Of a stretch of DNA of 64,000 nucleotides, positions 42,526 through 48,409 are shown piece by piece. The first letter of the stretch is position 1. Every line of letters begins with the position of its first letter. The DNA comes from Achatina immaculata (Eukaryota; Mollusca; Gastropoda; Stylommatophora; Achatinidae), in assembly GCA_009760885.1 (NCBI GenBank), contig CM019692.1:52698355-52762354 (forward strand), given 5' to 3'. A model generated the notes under the pieces. It was not told the origin of the DNA. It made no database searches and saw nothing but the letters and a program-made list of their open reading frames with translations. The position numbers and the translations under genes are program-made.

Positions 42526-44170
42526 GGGAAAGAGAGAGATGCTGTTTGAAATAACAATCACTTATGGTGATCCAGCTAATATTTATCTTTCCCTGGACTT
42601 ATTTATATTGTTCCAACAACATTCATTTATACTGTTACAACTACATTTATTTATGCTGTTCCAACTACATTCATTTATACTATTCCATTCATTTACGCTC
42701 TTCTAACTACAATCATTTATACTGTTCCACCTACATTCATTTATACCGTTCCAACTACATTCATTTATATTGTTCCAGGCGATACTCATTCATACTGTCC
42801 GATGTGCATGTATGGCTTACATTTACCTATGTTGTTATACTTTGCATTCACCTCTGCTGTTCTAGCTTATGCTCCTTCATCCTGTTCCGGTTTACACTCA
42901 CCTATGCTATTCTAGCTTACACTCACCTATGCTATTCTAGCTTACACTCACCTATGCTATTCTAGCTTACACTCACCGATGCTGTTCTAGCTTACACTCA
43001 CCTATGCTGTTCTAGCTTACACTCACCTATGCTATTCTAGCTTACACTCACCTATGCTATTCTAGCTTACACTCACCGATGCTGTTCTAGCTTACACTCA
43101 CCTATGCTGTTCTAGCTTACACTCACCTATGCTATTCTAGCTTACACTCACCTATGCTGTTCTAGCTTACACTCGCCTGTGCTGTTCTATCTAACACTCA
43201 CCTATGCTGTTCTAGCTTACACTCACCTATTCTGTTCTAGCTTACACTCACCTATGCTGTTCTAGCTTACACTCACCTATTCTGTTCTAGCTTACACTCA
43301 CCTATGCTGTTCTAGCTTACACTCACCTATGCTGTTCTAGCTTACACTCACCTATTCTGTTCTAGCTTACACTCACCTATTCTATTCTAGCTTACACTCA
43401 CCTATGCTGTTCTAGCTTACACTCACCTATGCTGTTCTAGCTTACACTCACCTATTCTGTTCTAGCTTACACTCACCTATTCTGTTCTAGCTTACACTCA
43501 CCTATGCTGTTCTAGCTTACACTCACCTATGCTGTTCTAGCTTACACTCACCTGTGCTGTTCTAGCTTACACTCACCTATGCTGTTCTATCTAACACTCA
43601 CCTGTGCTGTTCTATCTAACACTCACCTATGCTGTTCTAGCTTACACTCACCTATTCTGTTCTAGCTTACACTCACCTATGCTGTTCTAGCTTACACTCA
43701 CCTGTGCTGTTCTAGCTTACACTCACCTATGCTGTTCTATCTAACACTCACCTGTGCTGTTCTATCTAACACTCACCTATGCTGTTCTAGCTTACACTCA
43801 CCTATTCTGTTCTAGCTTACACTCACCTATGCTGTTCTAGCTTACACTCACCTATTCTGTTCTAGCTTACACTCACCTATTCTGTTCTAGCTTACACTCA
43901 CCTATTCTATTCTAGCTTACACTCACCTATGCTGTTCTAGTTTACACTCACCTATTCTGTTCTAGCTTACACTCACCTATGCTGTTCTAGCTTACACTCA
44001 CCTATGCTGTTCTAGCTTACACTCACCTATGCTGTTCTAGCTTACACTCACCTATGCTGTTCTAGCTTACACTCACCTATGCTGTTTAGCTCGTGCTGTT
44101 GCTGCTCTATGGCTGTAAACGCAATCCTTTTCTCGGGTGTCAGAATATACATCTGATCTTTGCCTTTCAT
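20371..44170 (-). CDS. PM20D2-like: PM20D2-like M20D peptidase homologue, nine exons (whole locus)
   Basis: The nine exons join in phase to a 1260-nt CDS, 419 residues plus stop; vertebrate PM20D2 (Xaa-Arg dipeptidase, an M20D metallopeptidase) is about 436. Matches to the family in order include IGFLCQYD, AALGLQ, ITVIGCPG, FDAGCFK, NAVVLAYQN, CFEGAATASGC, SNVSTAIP and KALAMLGIDL. The fold is covered end to end. However, the metal-binding positions are changed: HACGHN is HAHGNN (His105, Asn107), the Glu-Glu pair is Asp143-Ala144, the His of AHPS is Tyr168, and the His of GIHPYF is Lys341. Catalysis is therefore unlikely. No signal peptide is visible; cytosolic location is inferred. Reading frame and splice sites are intact, which argues against a simple pseudogene. 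Confidence 0.88.
20640..20925. repeat. ~32-bp minisatellite in intron 8
   Basis: About 9 copies of a unit containing aatagaagaatacacgataa then cagcagac or caacagacac. Lies about 100 bp upstream (in gene sense) of the exon 9 acceptor. Confidence 0.93.
21101..21356. repeat. ~44-60 bp minisatellite in intron 8
   Basis: Five copies containing gagtgagtcaactgatcagt and attattaaccctctgtattc, with an extra agactgagagagt in some units. Confidence 0.9.
21360..21707 (-). mobile_element. Dispersed SINE-like repeat, copy C (single internal unit)
   Basis: Read on the minus strand it has the (CTT)n start (21707-21681), the head with ggcatagcatcatgtcgg and gattgggagtgggttatgg, the shared phrase gcttctttagcagactcca, one internal unit ending in ccaaccctgactctagc, and a tail resembling copy E. 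It confirms that the ancestral element had about one copy of the 35-bp unit. Confidence 0.75.
21808..22030. repeat. 27-bp minisatellite in intron 8
   Basis: About 8 units containing atcttctgttacgtttcatg then tttcttt, diverged on the left. Multiple-of-three length gives a spurious repetitive frame. Confidence 0.92.
22346..22454 (-). CDS. PM20D2-like: PM20D2-like exon 8
   Basis: Acceptor ccattttcag, donor TTTCTG then gtgcgt. Encodes NEDDISNVSTAIPTLKVFYY and ELGTEEFARFS. It aligns with STDFGNVSFVVPGIHPYF of PM20D2; the C-terminal metal-binding His is Lys341 and the following His of the FHIG motif is Tyr. Confidence 0.9.
22475..22990. repeat. 24-bp minisatellite carrying CAGGTAAGT on the gene strand (intron 7)
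   Basis: Units read ctacctacttacctgcctgc then ctct, about 8 good copies (22535-22730) in a longer CTGT/CTAC-rich tract. On the gene (minus) strand each good unit contains CAGgtaagt, a perfect match to the 5' splice-site consensus. The tract lies just upstream of exon 8's acceptor. Confidence 0.93.
23634..23832. repeat. 41-bp minisatellite derived from LINE coding DNA
   Basis: Five copies of a unit containing cagttttcgttgttctgaaa then ctctttttcttatcatttaac. On the minus strand the unit encodes the RKLV..KKRQSKF stretch between the PWR and GHV motifs of the surrounding LINE relic. Confidence 0.85.
24190..24296. repeat. 43-44 bp minisatellite derived from LINE coding DNA, left part
   Basis: Two copies containing ccactgtttctgtcttgttg then ctgtttagatctgagtgatatta. 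The minus strand encodes the NSNKTETV motif that follows the catalytic box in this LINE class. The array continues at 25682. Confidence 0.85.
24297..25681 (+). mobile_element. LINE family B, 5'-truncated, inserted inside a minisatellite
   Basis: Encodes IWKEEKVPSNWKKGIIVK, GFRKGRSCLDQIFTLRIILE, FIDFKKAFDSIHR, ETGVKQGCILSPLLFG and the catalytic LDFADDITLI. After a stop at 25007 it continues in other frames with FAYLGSYIDQDGDTRKEVRI, YACESWKTTKEIEKK, GRRKRGRPRETLKRTLLRE and ends ALCDV. The 3' tail is (GATATAA)n. Flanks are both the 44-bp array, and AATAT is present at each side as a short target-site duplication. Two frame breaks make it inactive. Confidence 0.88.
25682..26190. repeat. 43-44 bp minisatellite derived from LINE coding DNA, right part
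   Basis: About 11 copies of the unit seen at 24190-24296. Right-hand units lose a few bases (gtcttgtttttttagatc), showing decay or slippage. Confidence 0.9.
26400..27145. other. No gene seen; (GAT)n tract
   Basis: Intron 7 sequence with a (GAT)n run at 26711-26737. No exon of the gene falls here, since exons 7 and 8 join in phase. Confidence 0.5.
27150..27980. repeat. G-rich ~30-bp minisatellite (intron 7) with acceptor-like units on the gene strand
   Basis: About 26 variable copies of gaggatgtggcctgggagac followed by aaggggggg, with G-run length and an optional ttga changing between units. On the gene strand each unit reads like a 3' splice site, ccccttgtctcccag then gcc. Pro-rich antisense and Gly/Trp-rich sense frames are artefacts. 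Confidence 0.93.
27985..28740. other. No gene seen; AAT microsatellite
   Basis: Intron 7 sequence next to exon 7. A (AAT)n-type stretch lies at 28651-28695. Confidence 0.45.
28756..28881 (-). CDS. PM20D2-like: PM20D2-like exon 7
   Basis: Acceptor ctgctctgctttcag, donor ATGGAG then gtaggg. Exactly 42 codons, phase 0 at both ends: LDVEPAVKEFLVNVSSNR to FHNVKTDME. The 28-bp satellite lies about 60 bp upstream of its acceptor. Confidence 0.9.
28945..30285. repeat. 28-bp satellite-like array (intron 6)
   Basis: About 48 copies of a 28-bp unit, gagcttagatactaataagt then cttagtaa. Three blocks can be seen: actagt units on the left (to ~29350), acaagt units in the middle (to ~29610) and ataagt units on the right. 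Such blocks reflect successive local amplification. Confidence 0.96.
30530..30790. repeat. Diverged relatives of the 28-bp array
   Basis: About nine units containing ataagcccggatactagaaa then actttagt. Shared gatacta and ttagtat phrases indicate a common origin with the array to the left. Confidence 0.8.
30945..31652 (-). mobile_element. Dispersed SINE-like repeat with internal minisatellite, copy D
   Basis: On the minus strand: head (31640-31400) with ggttcgtgtcggattggga, the phrase gcttctttagcagactcca and ggaggtaccaacggagaga; then about twelve 34-bp units (31398-30985) reading ttcgccaaccctgacgc then gggtatgtcagctatgg; then the tail with tcgctgattgccagaacag. It is in intron 6 of the PM20D2-like gene and in the same orientation as that gene. 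Confidence 0.8.
31926..32085 (-). mobile_element. LINE family D 3' fragment
   Basis: The minus strand encodes DRGYTWKEAENNSKNRDD, a stop, then RAFIRGLCSQGSERQ and a stop merging into a (TGA)n tail (31944-31926). This matches the C-terminus of another non-LTR family also found at 57085-57560. Confidence 0.7.
32086..33610. other. No gene seen
   Basis: Intron 6 sequence with a few GAT-rich patches (33230-33262, 33417-33452). The 136-codon plus-strand frame at 32682-33092 has no motif I recognise. Confidence 0.4.
33619..33773 (-). CDS. PM20D2-like: PM20D2-like exon 6
   Basis: Acceptor tgaccgctggccag, donor TGCAAG then gtctga (non-optimal). Encodes VISEGGRQPDVMPERACMEF and CFEGAATASGCK. It aligns with the lid-domain GGxxPNIIPxxxE region and the CFRAAALASGC helix of PM20D2. 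Confidence 0.92.
33780..34550. other. No gene seen
   Basis: Intron 5 sequence without a recognised element. Confidence 0.4.
34551..35140 (+). mobile_element. LINE family B relic (intron 5)
   Basis: Decayed copy beginning at the GSYIDQDGDTRK region and ending with GLRKRGRPRETLRRTLLREA and MRALCDV at 35109, followed by a degraded tail. Multiple stops are present. It lies about 90 bp from exon 5 on the opposite strand to the gene. Confidence 0.82.
35229..35371 (-). CDS. PM20D2-like: PM20D2-like exon 5
   Basis: Acceptor ttattacaatag, donor AAAAG then gtttgt (weaker). Encodes HKITFRGRSRKEGDRPWE and ANPVNAVVLAYQNVAAIRQQ, matching the dimerisation (lid) domain start, where the usual SHAxxYPWEG reads SRKEGDRPWEV. 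Confidence 0.92.
36018..36166 (-). CDS. PM20D2-like: PM20D2-like exon 4
   Basis: Acceptor tctttcgagcgcag, donor CAGAC then gtaagt. Encodes ITVIGCPGDADNTGK and FDAGCFKGLDFILVAYPAN. The family has TPAEEDGGGK here; the general base Glu is Asp143 and the Glu ligand is Ala144. The following His ligand of the AHP motif is Tyr168. Confidence 0.93.
36238..36262. repeat. (AAG)n microsatellite
   Basis: About eight AAG repeats in intron 3. Confidence 0.9.
36405..36529. repeat. ~39-bp minisatellite, diverged left end (intron 3)
   Basis: Three diverged units containing gatgtttctatgatc then agatgattgacagtgtaaca. The array is interrupted by dispersed repeat copy E and continues at 36833. Confidence 0.8.
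36530..36832 (+). mobile_element. Dispersed SINE-like repeat, copy E (single internal unit)
   Basis: Head with ggcacagcatcgtatcgg and cttgggagctggtaatgg, the phrase tttctttagcagactccac, a single internal unit (ctagcacgtcagccacggg), and a tail tcgctgattgcctgttcggg then caggtcttcaccc. It is the best view of the unexpanded element and lies inside the 39-bp array. Confidence 0.78.
36833..37475. repeat. 39-40 bp minisatellite, homogeneous right part (intron 3)
   Basis: About 15 nearly identical units containing gatgtttcaatgatcagatt then actgagattataacatagg, in contrast to the diverged units left of copy E. Confidence 0.95.
37773..37950 (-). CDS. PM20D2-like: PM20D2-like exon 3
   Basis: Acceptor ctgtttccag, donor ATG then gtgaga. 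Encodes AEFYKGD, IGFLCQYDTRRHTNHAHGNN and STVVSLTAALGLQ. This is the first metal-binding region. The usual HACGHN is HAHGNN, so both the Cys and the His ligands are replaced (His105, Asn107). Phase 0 at the 3' end. Confidence 0.92.
38155..38205. mobile_element. Possible short Penelope-like scrap
   Basis: The phrase taacccatgtggctccagag followed by ctccataatc closely resembles 45058-45092 of the Penelope-like element (taacccatgtggttccagcg). Too short to classify firmly. Confidence 0.4.
38690..38930 (-). mobile_element. tRNA-derived SINE, copy 1
   Basis: On the minus strand it starts with a tRNA-like head: gttagtgcactagtctctct then ggtggttcgaatct, which matches an RNA polymerase III B box (GGTTCGAATCC). 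It is followed by a conserved body and a 3' part ggcactaacaccatatccc. The same family is at 49745-49990 and, diverged, at 53150-53395. In intron 2. Confidence 0.8.
39270..39940. repeat. (AGT/AGC)n trinucleotide tract
   Basis: About 670 bp of AGT and AGC triplets, interrupted by ttttattttttt (39609) and a short stretch with cacatttattct (39851). Poly-Leu and poly-Ser frames are artefacts. In intron 2. Confidence 0.96.
40266..41575 (+). mobile_element. mariner element, full length, TA-flanked
   Basis: 1310-bp element bounded by TA on both sides (40264-40265, 41576-41577). The inverted ends read caaggtccgacaa on the left and ttgtctgaccttg on the right. It contains one uninterrupted transposase frame. 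Inserted in the LINE family B relic in intron 2. Confidence 0.93.
40433..41545 (+). CDS. mariner transposase (DD34D), open frame of 370 codons
   Basis: Cut-and-paste transposase acting in the nucleus on the element's inverted ends. Residues 8-68 form a first helix-turn-helix ending in the AT-hook-like RHGRP. A second HTH covers about 72-118. FVPHSLSDDQ resembles the WVPHxL linker motif. Catalytic residues are Asp165 (AQDETWMF), Asp260 (LLHDNVLAY) and Asp295 (SPCDYFLF), with exactly 34 residues between the last two. The second Met (residue 8, MEQKANIK) is the likelier start. The usual HDNxxxHxA motif has Tyr in place of His at position 265; the relic at 18798-20070 keeps His. The element could be recently active, but this change makes activity doubtful. 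Confidence 0.92.
   Translation: MHCHVISMEQKANIKLCLKLGKSATETVELMRQVYGDKCLSRAQIIRWYSRFISGEETITNATRHGRPISVRNEKLIAKVRERIQENRCLTVRMMANEFDINQETIRKILVEDLARKKLLAGLYDNFVPHSLSDDQIHQRVEYAKDIIKTCRRNKHFLNLIVAQDETWMFRYDPTSKRQNAQWKSSSSPKGTKIRLQNSERKTMLVCFYDRKGVIHKEFILEGQTVTAKVYLNILKRLLKRILRVRPKYSTPGSFFLLHDNVLAYRAVVVQEFLVQKQVCVLNHPPCSPDLSPCDYFLFPKLKLPLKGCFFDDTDDIQKAITSSLRAIPTEELQRSFQCLLDRAIAVSMHKGLTLNKIQVISSTDVYYFL
41944..42073 (-). CDS. PM20D2-like: PM20D2-like exon 2
   Basis: Acceptor ttttctctacactag, donor TTTCAG then gtaaat. It completes the split Gly codon from exon 1 and encodes EDLWRFSEPPGKEFKSHDL and further to HTSF. This aligns with the segment following the N-terminal helix in M20D enzymes (LSRxIWSxPEL). 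Confidence 0.9.
42240..42465 (+). mobile_element. LINE C-terminal scrap (intron 1)
   Basis: Encodes GNIEGRRGRGRQREKMFDDL, as in family A just before its terminus, then decays. A short (GA)n tract follows to 42535. Confidence 0.6.
42600..42790. repeat. 24-bp minisatellite (intron 1)
   Basis: About eight diverged units of actgttccaactacattcat then ttat. Confidence 0.9.
42890..44076. repeat. 25-bp minisatellite built from the exon 1/intron 1 splice junction
   Basis: About 47 tandem units. On the gene strand a unit is AACAGCATAG followed by gtgagtgtaagctag. The first part equals the last ten bases of exon 1, and the second part the first 15 intron bases, so the array starts exactly at the real donor and repeats it. 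GTGAGT is kept in almost all units while the base triplet before it varies (ATAG, CACAG, GAATAG, ATCGG). Duplicate 150-bp blocks (six units) at about 43550 and 43700 show higher-order copying. Confidence 0.93.
44077..44170 (-). CDS. PM20D2-like: PM20D2-like exon 1 (start codon)
   Basis: Begins ATG in a fair context (A at -3) and encodes MKGKDQMYILTPEKR followed by IAFTAIEQQQHELNSI, 31 codons plus one base. It matches the N-terminal helix before the M20 core. The donor is ATAG then gtgagt. The last ten exon bases and the first 15 intron bases together are exactly the unit of the adjacent 25-bp minisatellite. Confidence 0.85.
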
Positions 44171-44490
44171 GATGGCAGTCAGGCAGGGCTCAGTGTGGCG
44201 AAACAGGCAGACAGAGTAATAGCTTGTGTGTCTAACAAGTCAGGCACTGATATCTGCAGGAAGTGGCGGCTGATTGCTGGATACGTCCTCGTGTGAAAAC
44301 AGAGAGGAAACAATCCAATAACGTTTAAAAGCCAGCACCAAGAGGACAAGTTTCGTCCAACAAATAACTGTTTCTACTATTTACTTAAAGTAGCAGCTCA
44401 AGAATATGATCTACATCTGGTAACACAATAATTAGTGTATAAGTATACAACTATACACGAAGCACTGCAGTAAAGCTGTGATACCAGAAT
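44171..44490 (-). promoter_or_regulatory. Upstream region of the PM20D2-like gene
   Basis: The 320 bp between the ATG and the Penelope-like element must hold the 5' UTR or an upstream intron. A possible acceptor (cttcctgcag) lies near 44260, so a non-coding first exon further upstream is possible. I see no convincing TATA box. Confidence 0.35.
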
Positions 44491-46207
44491 GTATAAAATA
44501 GGAAAAAAGTAGGAGCAGCTTTATTACTTAACGATTACAAAGTTTTGACGTTTCGGCGTGAGCCTTAATCATACAAAAACAAAACGGACGAAGAAATAGA
44601 GAGAGGAGATAAAGTATAGATTCACGTGAATACTATTAAAAAAAATTTTTTTAAAGAGTACTTAGCTGTAAATTGCAAGGTGTGGCTTGTCCGGCGGTGT
44701 GTGTCAGGAATGGATCTAGTGGGACGTGGAGACTGTTTAAACAGAGACCTGTGACATGTGGTCAGTGGGTTGTAACTGAGGGTGGTGGATGGGGAACCGG
44801 GGAGGGGAGAGAGAGTGACGCAATACCGACCTAGCTAGGAGAAATTGAAACAGATGATTGGGGAAGAGGGGTTGCAGAGAAGAGGGCTTGCAGAGAAAAT
44901 AGCGGGGTTGCAGAGTGATGCTGTGAGGAAGTTTGAAAAGTAAGCGGGGTTGCAGAGTAATGCTGTGAGGAAGTTTGAAAAGTAAGAAGGGGTGGATTTA
45001 GTGGAGAGGTACTATAATGATTGAAGAAGATGATGTTACGTGTAACTAAACAGCGAGTTTAACCCATGTGGTTCCAGCGTCCCATAATTTTGAATGCAGC
45101 GGTTCTCAAGTGCCAGTCGGCTTGTGTCATCTGCGTGACATTGTTTAATGGCTGTTACCAGAAAATCAGATTTGCCTCTGTGGTTGGGGCCATTGAAATG
45201 ATTTGGGACTTGTTTCGAAGCATGCTGGGCGATGTCGTACAGATGTTTTTGCATGCGGTTTCCTAATCTGAGGCCAGTCTCACCGATATATGTTATCCTG
45301 CATCTTTTGCAAACGATGACATATATCACATTTCGGGACTCGCATGTGAATCCCTCATGAAGAGTGAGGATAGTTTTGGGAAAGGTGATTGTTTTTGTTT
45401 CCCAAACTACGGGGCAGGTAACGCAACGGGGGCGGTTACATTTTCTGGTGCCAACATATGTAAGGCTCTGCTTCAAGTGGCTGTGGATGAGGATGTCCTT
45501 AAGGTTTGGCCCACGTTTGTATGCCAATAGGGGTGGATCAGAGAAAATGTCACGAGTGTCGGAGTCGAGTTGGATTATCGGCAGATGACGATAAAGAATT
45601 TTCTTAACCATCTGACCAGCTAGAAGCACATGGGTTAAACTCGCTGTTTAGTTACACGTAACATCATCTTCTTCAATCATTATAGTACCTCTCCACTAAA
45701 TCCACCCCTTCTTACTTTTCAAACTTCCTCACAGCATCACTCTGCAACCCCGCTTACTTTTCAAACTTCCTCACAGCATCACTCTGCAACCCCGCTATTT
45801 TCTCTGCAAGCCCTCTTCTCTGCAACCCCTCTTCCCCAATCATGTTTCAATTTCTCCTAGCTAGGTCGGTATTGCGTCACTCTCTCTCCCCTCCCTGGTT
45901 CCCCATCCACCACCCTCAGTTACAACCCACTGACCACATGTCACAGGTCTCTATTTAAACAGTCTCCACGTCCCACTAGATCCATTCCTGACACACATCG
46001 CCGGACAAGCCACACCTTGCAATTTACAGCTAAGTACTCTTTTAAAAAAAATTATTTTTTTTTAGTATTCATGTGAATCTATACTTTATCTCCTCTCTCT
46101 ATTTCTTCATCCTTTATGTTTTTGTATGATTAAGGCTCACGCCGAAACGTCACAACTTTGTAATCGTTAAATAATAAAGCTCCTCCTACTTTTTTCCTAT
46201 TTTATAC
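44491..46207 (-). mobile_element. Penelope-like element with 580-bp inverted arms
   Basis: Left arm 44491-45071 and right arm 45628-46207 are reverse complements with few differences; the 556-bp centre and arm edges hold the GIY-YIG frame. Penelope-like elements are known to carry terminal repeats in direct or inverted orientation. Both arms contain AAGGCTCACGCCGAAACGTC (minus at about 44567-44548, plus at 46132-46151), which looks like the stem II/GAAA part of the hammerhead ribozymes typical of these repeats; the CTGATGA box reads ATGATTA here. No reverse transcriptase is present, so the copy is 5'-truncated. Confidence 0.82.
45036..45629 (-). CDS. Penelope-like GIY-YIG endonuclease fragment, 197 codons
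   Basis: C-terminal part of a Penelope-like polyprotein. DIFSDPPLLAYKRGPNLKDI and CNRPRCVTCPV belong to the linker after the reverse transcriptase. VIYVIVCKRCRITYIGETGL, then RLGNRMQKHLYDI, is the GIY-YIG nuclease signature (here IYV and YIG) with the catalytic Arg. The frame starts in the right arm and stops in the left arm. It is open throughout, but the missing upstream polymerase makes it non-autonomous. Confidence 0.9.
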   Translation of the reverse strand: MLLAGQMVKKILYRHLPIIQLDSDTRDIFSDPPLLAYKRGPNLKDILIHSHLKQSLTYVGTRKCNRPRCVTCPVVWETKTITFPKTILTLHEGFTCESRNVIYVIVCKRCRITYIGETGLRLGNRMQKHLYDIAQHASKQVPNHFNGPNHRGKSDFLVTAIKQCHADDTSRLALENRCIQNYGTLEPHGLNSLFSYT

Positions 46208-47015
46208 ATCATGATCTACATCTGGGTCCTTTAACTCTTTTGCGCCAAAGCAAGACCTGTGCGTTTGGTAGATCCTGCACGCTTATGCAAATCAATACTC
46301 AAATTTAGGCACAGTCTAAATAAAATGAAAAGAAGCTTATTTATAATCCAACCCATATTTTTAAATTATTGAGTATCTTCCTTCTAGTTTCTTTCGTCGA
46401 TATTTTTCAGTAAAATTTATTCTGAAACAGCCTGGAAGACAATGCAGAAGTGAAAGAGTTAAAACGAACGCAGAACTCCAAAACATATATGAACAAAATG
46501 GAAAGGGTCTCACAAAGATTGATACGTGTGTTAAAGGCTGTGAAAATCTAGTTCTACTTGAGCACAGTTAGATGAAGTTTAGCGGTGTTACGAAACAAAG
46601 GCTGAGGAAGGAAAGGGAACAAATTAATCATTGTCTTTCTGTTGTCCGTTATCAAGCCATTTTTGCTGAAGTTTTGAGCTTTTTTCATAACCATTATACC
46701 TTTCTCGCCTCTTAGTTTTAATTTTTCCCTCTTTCCTTCTTCAACTTTTTTTTAAACTGCATCATATACCTCCAAGTCACTTTCTTGTCAAATTGTTATT
46801 GAAATTCTTTCAAGTGAAGATGAATATAGTTTATTTCATGTTTTTTAACCCTCGTCTGCCAGTAGAGACTAGAGACCCTGATTCCGGCAAGCCTACATTT
46901 CAGATATCTCCCGTCAGCCACCGCGCTAGGCTGTATTAATATATCCAGATATAAATAACTACATAATAATCGTAATAATGTTATCAATATTAATATTAAC
47001 CTTTTCATTTATTCA
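46208..47015. other. Mostly unassigned; weak tRNA-like patch
   Basis: The stretch 46855-46940, on the minus strand, has cctagcgcggtggctgac and ggaatcagggtctctag, faintly like a tRNA-type SINE head. Nothing else recognised. Confidence 0.3.
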
Positions 47016-47019
47016 TTTA

Positions 47020-47290
47020 AAAAATGCCGTGCCGAGCAAGCACTGAAGATCGTTGTTATCTAGTTCATGCTGTCTTCAGAATCATAATGCTCGCTTTTTT
47101 TTTCTTCCTGCGTCATATGGTCAGTCCATTAAACTTTTCTTTTCTTGCTGTTTATCTCTCGTTCTTTTCCACTGAGTTTTACACTGATTGTAGGGTCCTC
47201 TATCTTCTGCTTTCTCGAGATATGTCGAAACAATTTTACTGGTCTTTTTTACTATTTTAATTAATTTTCTCTACAGCTTTAATCGAGAAC
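47020..47290 (-). mobile_element. LINE C-terminal relic (family A-type end)
   Basis: Decayed minus-strand sequence with a recognisable ending CSARHGI and, before it, an FRHISRES and lysine/arginine-rich segment in shifting frames. Confidence 0.55.
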
Positions 47291-47487
47291 GTCTTCACTT
47301 GTTTTTGGCCATCCAAGGTAGACAATGATTCTTTTCTTGTCACCTTTTCTTGTTAGATAATCTGTCTAGAACTGCTTTCATGTCTAGCAAGAAGCCCAGA
47401 TTAACAGTGGATTGAAAAGGAAGTTTTTTGTTTTTGTTTTTTCAGTTTCCGAATATTGAAATTTTAGATAACAGCTTTGAGTTAACA

Positions 47488-48396
47488 TCTTATATCCTTC
47501 ACGTGCCGTTAAACGTCACATAGGGCTGGCATAGTTTTTTGCCAAGTTTTCCTATTCTCGGCGAGTCTTTCAACTTCATCAAGGGATGGCATGCCCGCTA
47601 AACTGGCTTCTCTTAACAATGTCCTCTTTAGAGTTTCACGTGGTCGACCTCTTTTTCTTCGGCCTGTTGTGTTCCACTTGATAGCTTGTTTTGGCATTCT
47701 CTGATTGCTTCTTCTCATCACGTGGCCTACATATGTCCATCTCATTTTTCTGATCAGCCATGAGACAGGTTGTTGCCTGGTCATCTGTCTTCTCTCTGCG
47801 TTGTTCTTGAATTCGTTCCACTTTATACCAAGTATTTTTCTTAGGCATTTGTTTTCAAAACAGTCTAATTTCTTGTCTATTTCTTTAGTTGATTTCCAGC
47901 TTTCGCATGCATAAATGAAGGTAGATATCACATTTGAACTGAATAATCTTAACTTGGTTTTTGTGCTTATAGCTTTTGAATTCCATATGTTCTCATGATT
48001 CTTGAAGGACAATCCTGCTTTTGCAATTCGAATTCTAACTTCTTTCCTGGTGTCACCATCCTGGTCTATGTAGCTGCCAAGGTATGCAAATTTGTTTACT
48101 TCATCAACAGTTGTTCCTTCTACGTATATTTTTACTTCTTGAATAATGAGAAGTTTAATTATTTTTGTTTTGTCTTTGTTAATTTCAAGACCTATTTTTC
48201 TAGCCAAGGAAGACAGGGAATCTGTTTTTTCCTGCATCAATTTCACATTGTCATTGATAAGAGTTATGTCATCTGCAAAATCAAGACCTTCTATTTGGAT
48301 TCCATGTACCCAATCAAGGCCTGTTTTACCTGTGCAGCATCTTTTCATTATAAAGTCTATGGCAATTCCAAAAAGCAATGGAGATAATATACATTA
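47488..48396 (-). mobile_element. LINE family B, 5'-truncated, with 12-bp target-site duplication
   Basis: A 289-codon frame runs from PLLFGIAIDFIM through LDFADDITLI (FADD catalytic box), LEINKDKTK, FAYLGSYIDQDGDTRKEVRI, YACESWKSTKEIDKK, GRRKRGRPRETLKRTLLRE to PALCDV. TTTGAGTTAACA is present at 47476-47487 and 48397-48408. The tail is GATATAAGA. The uninterrupted frame suggests a fairly recent insertion. Confidence 0.92.
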
Positions 48397-48409
48397 TTTG
48401 AGTTAACAC

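Noticed and set aside
45066..45588. Plus-strand frames opposite the GIY-YIG frame
   Set aside because: Shadows; the minus frame carries the recognisable nuclease motifs.
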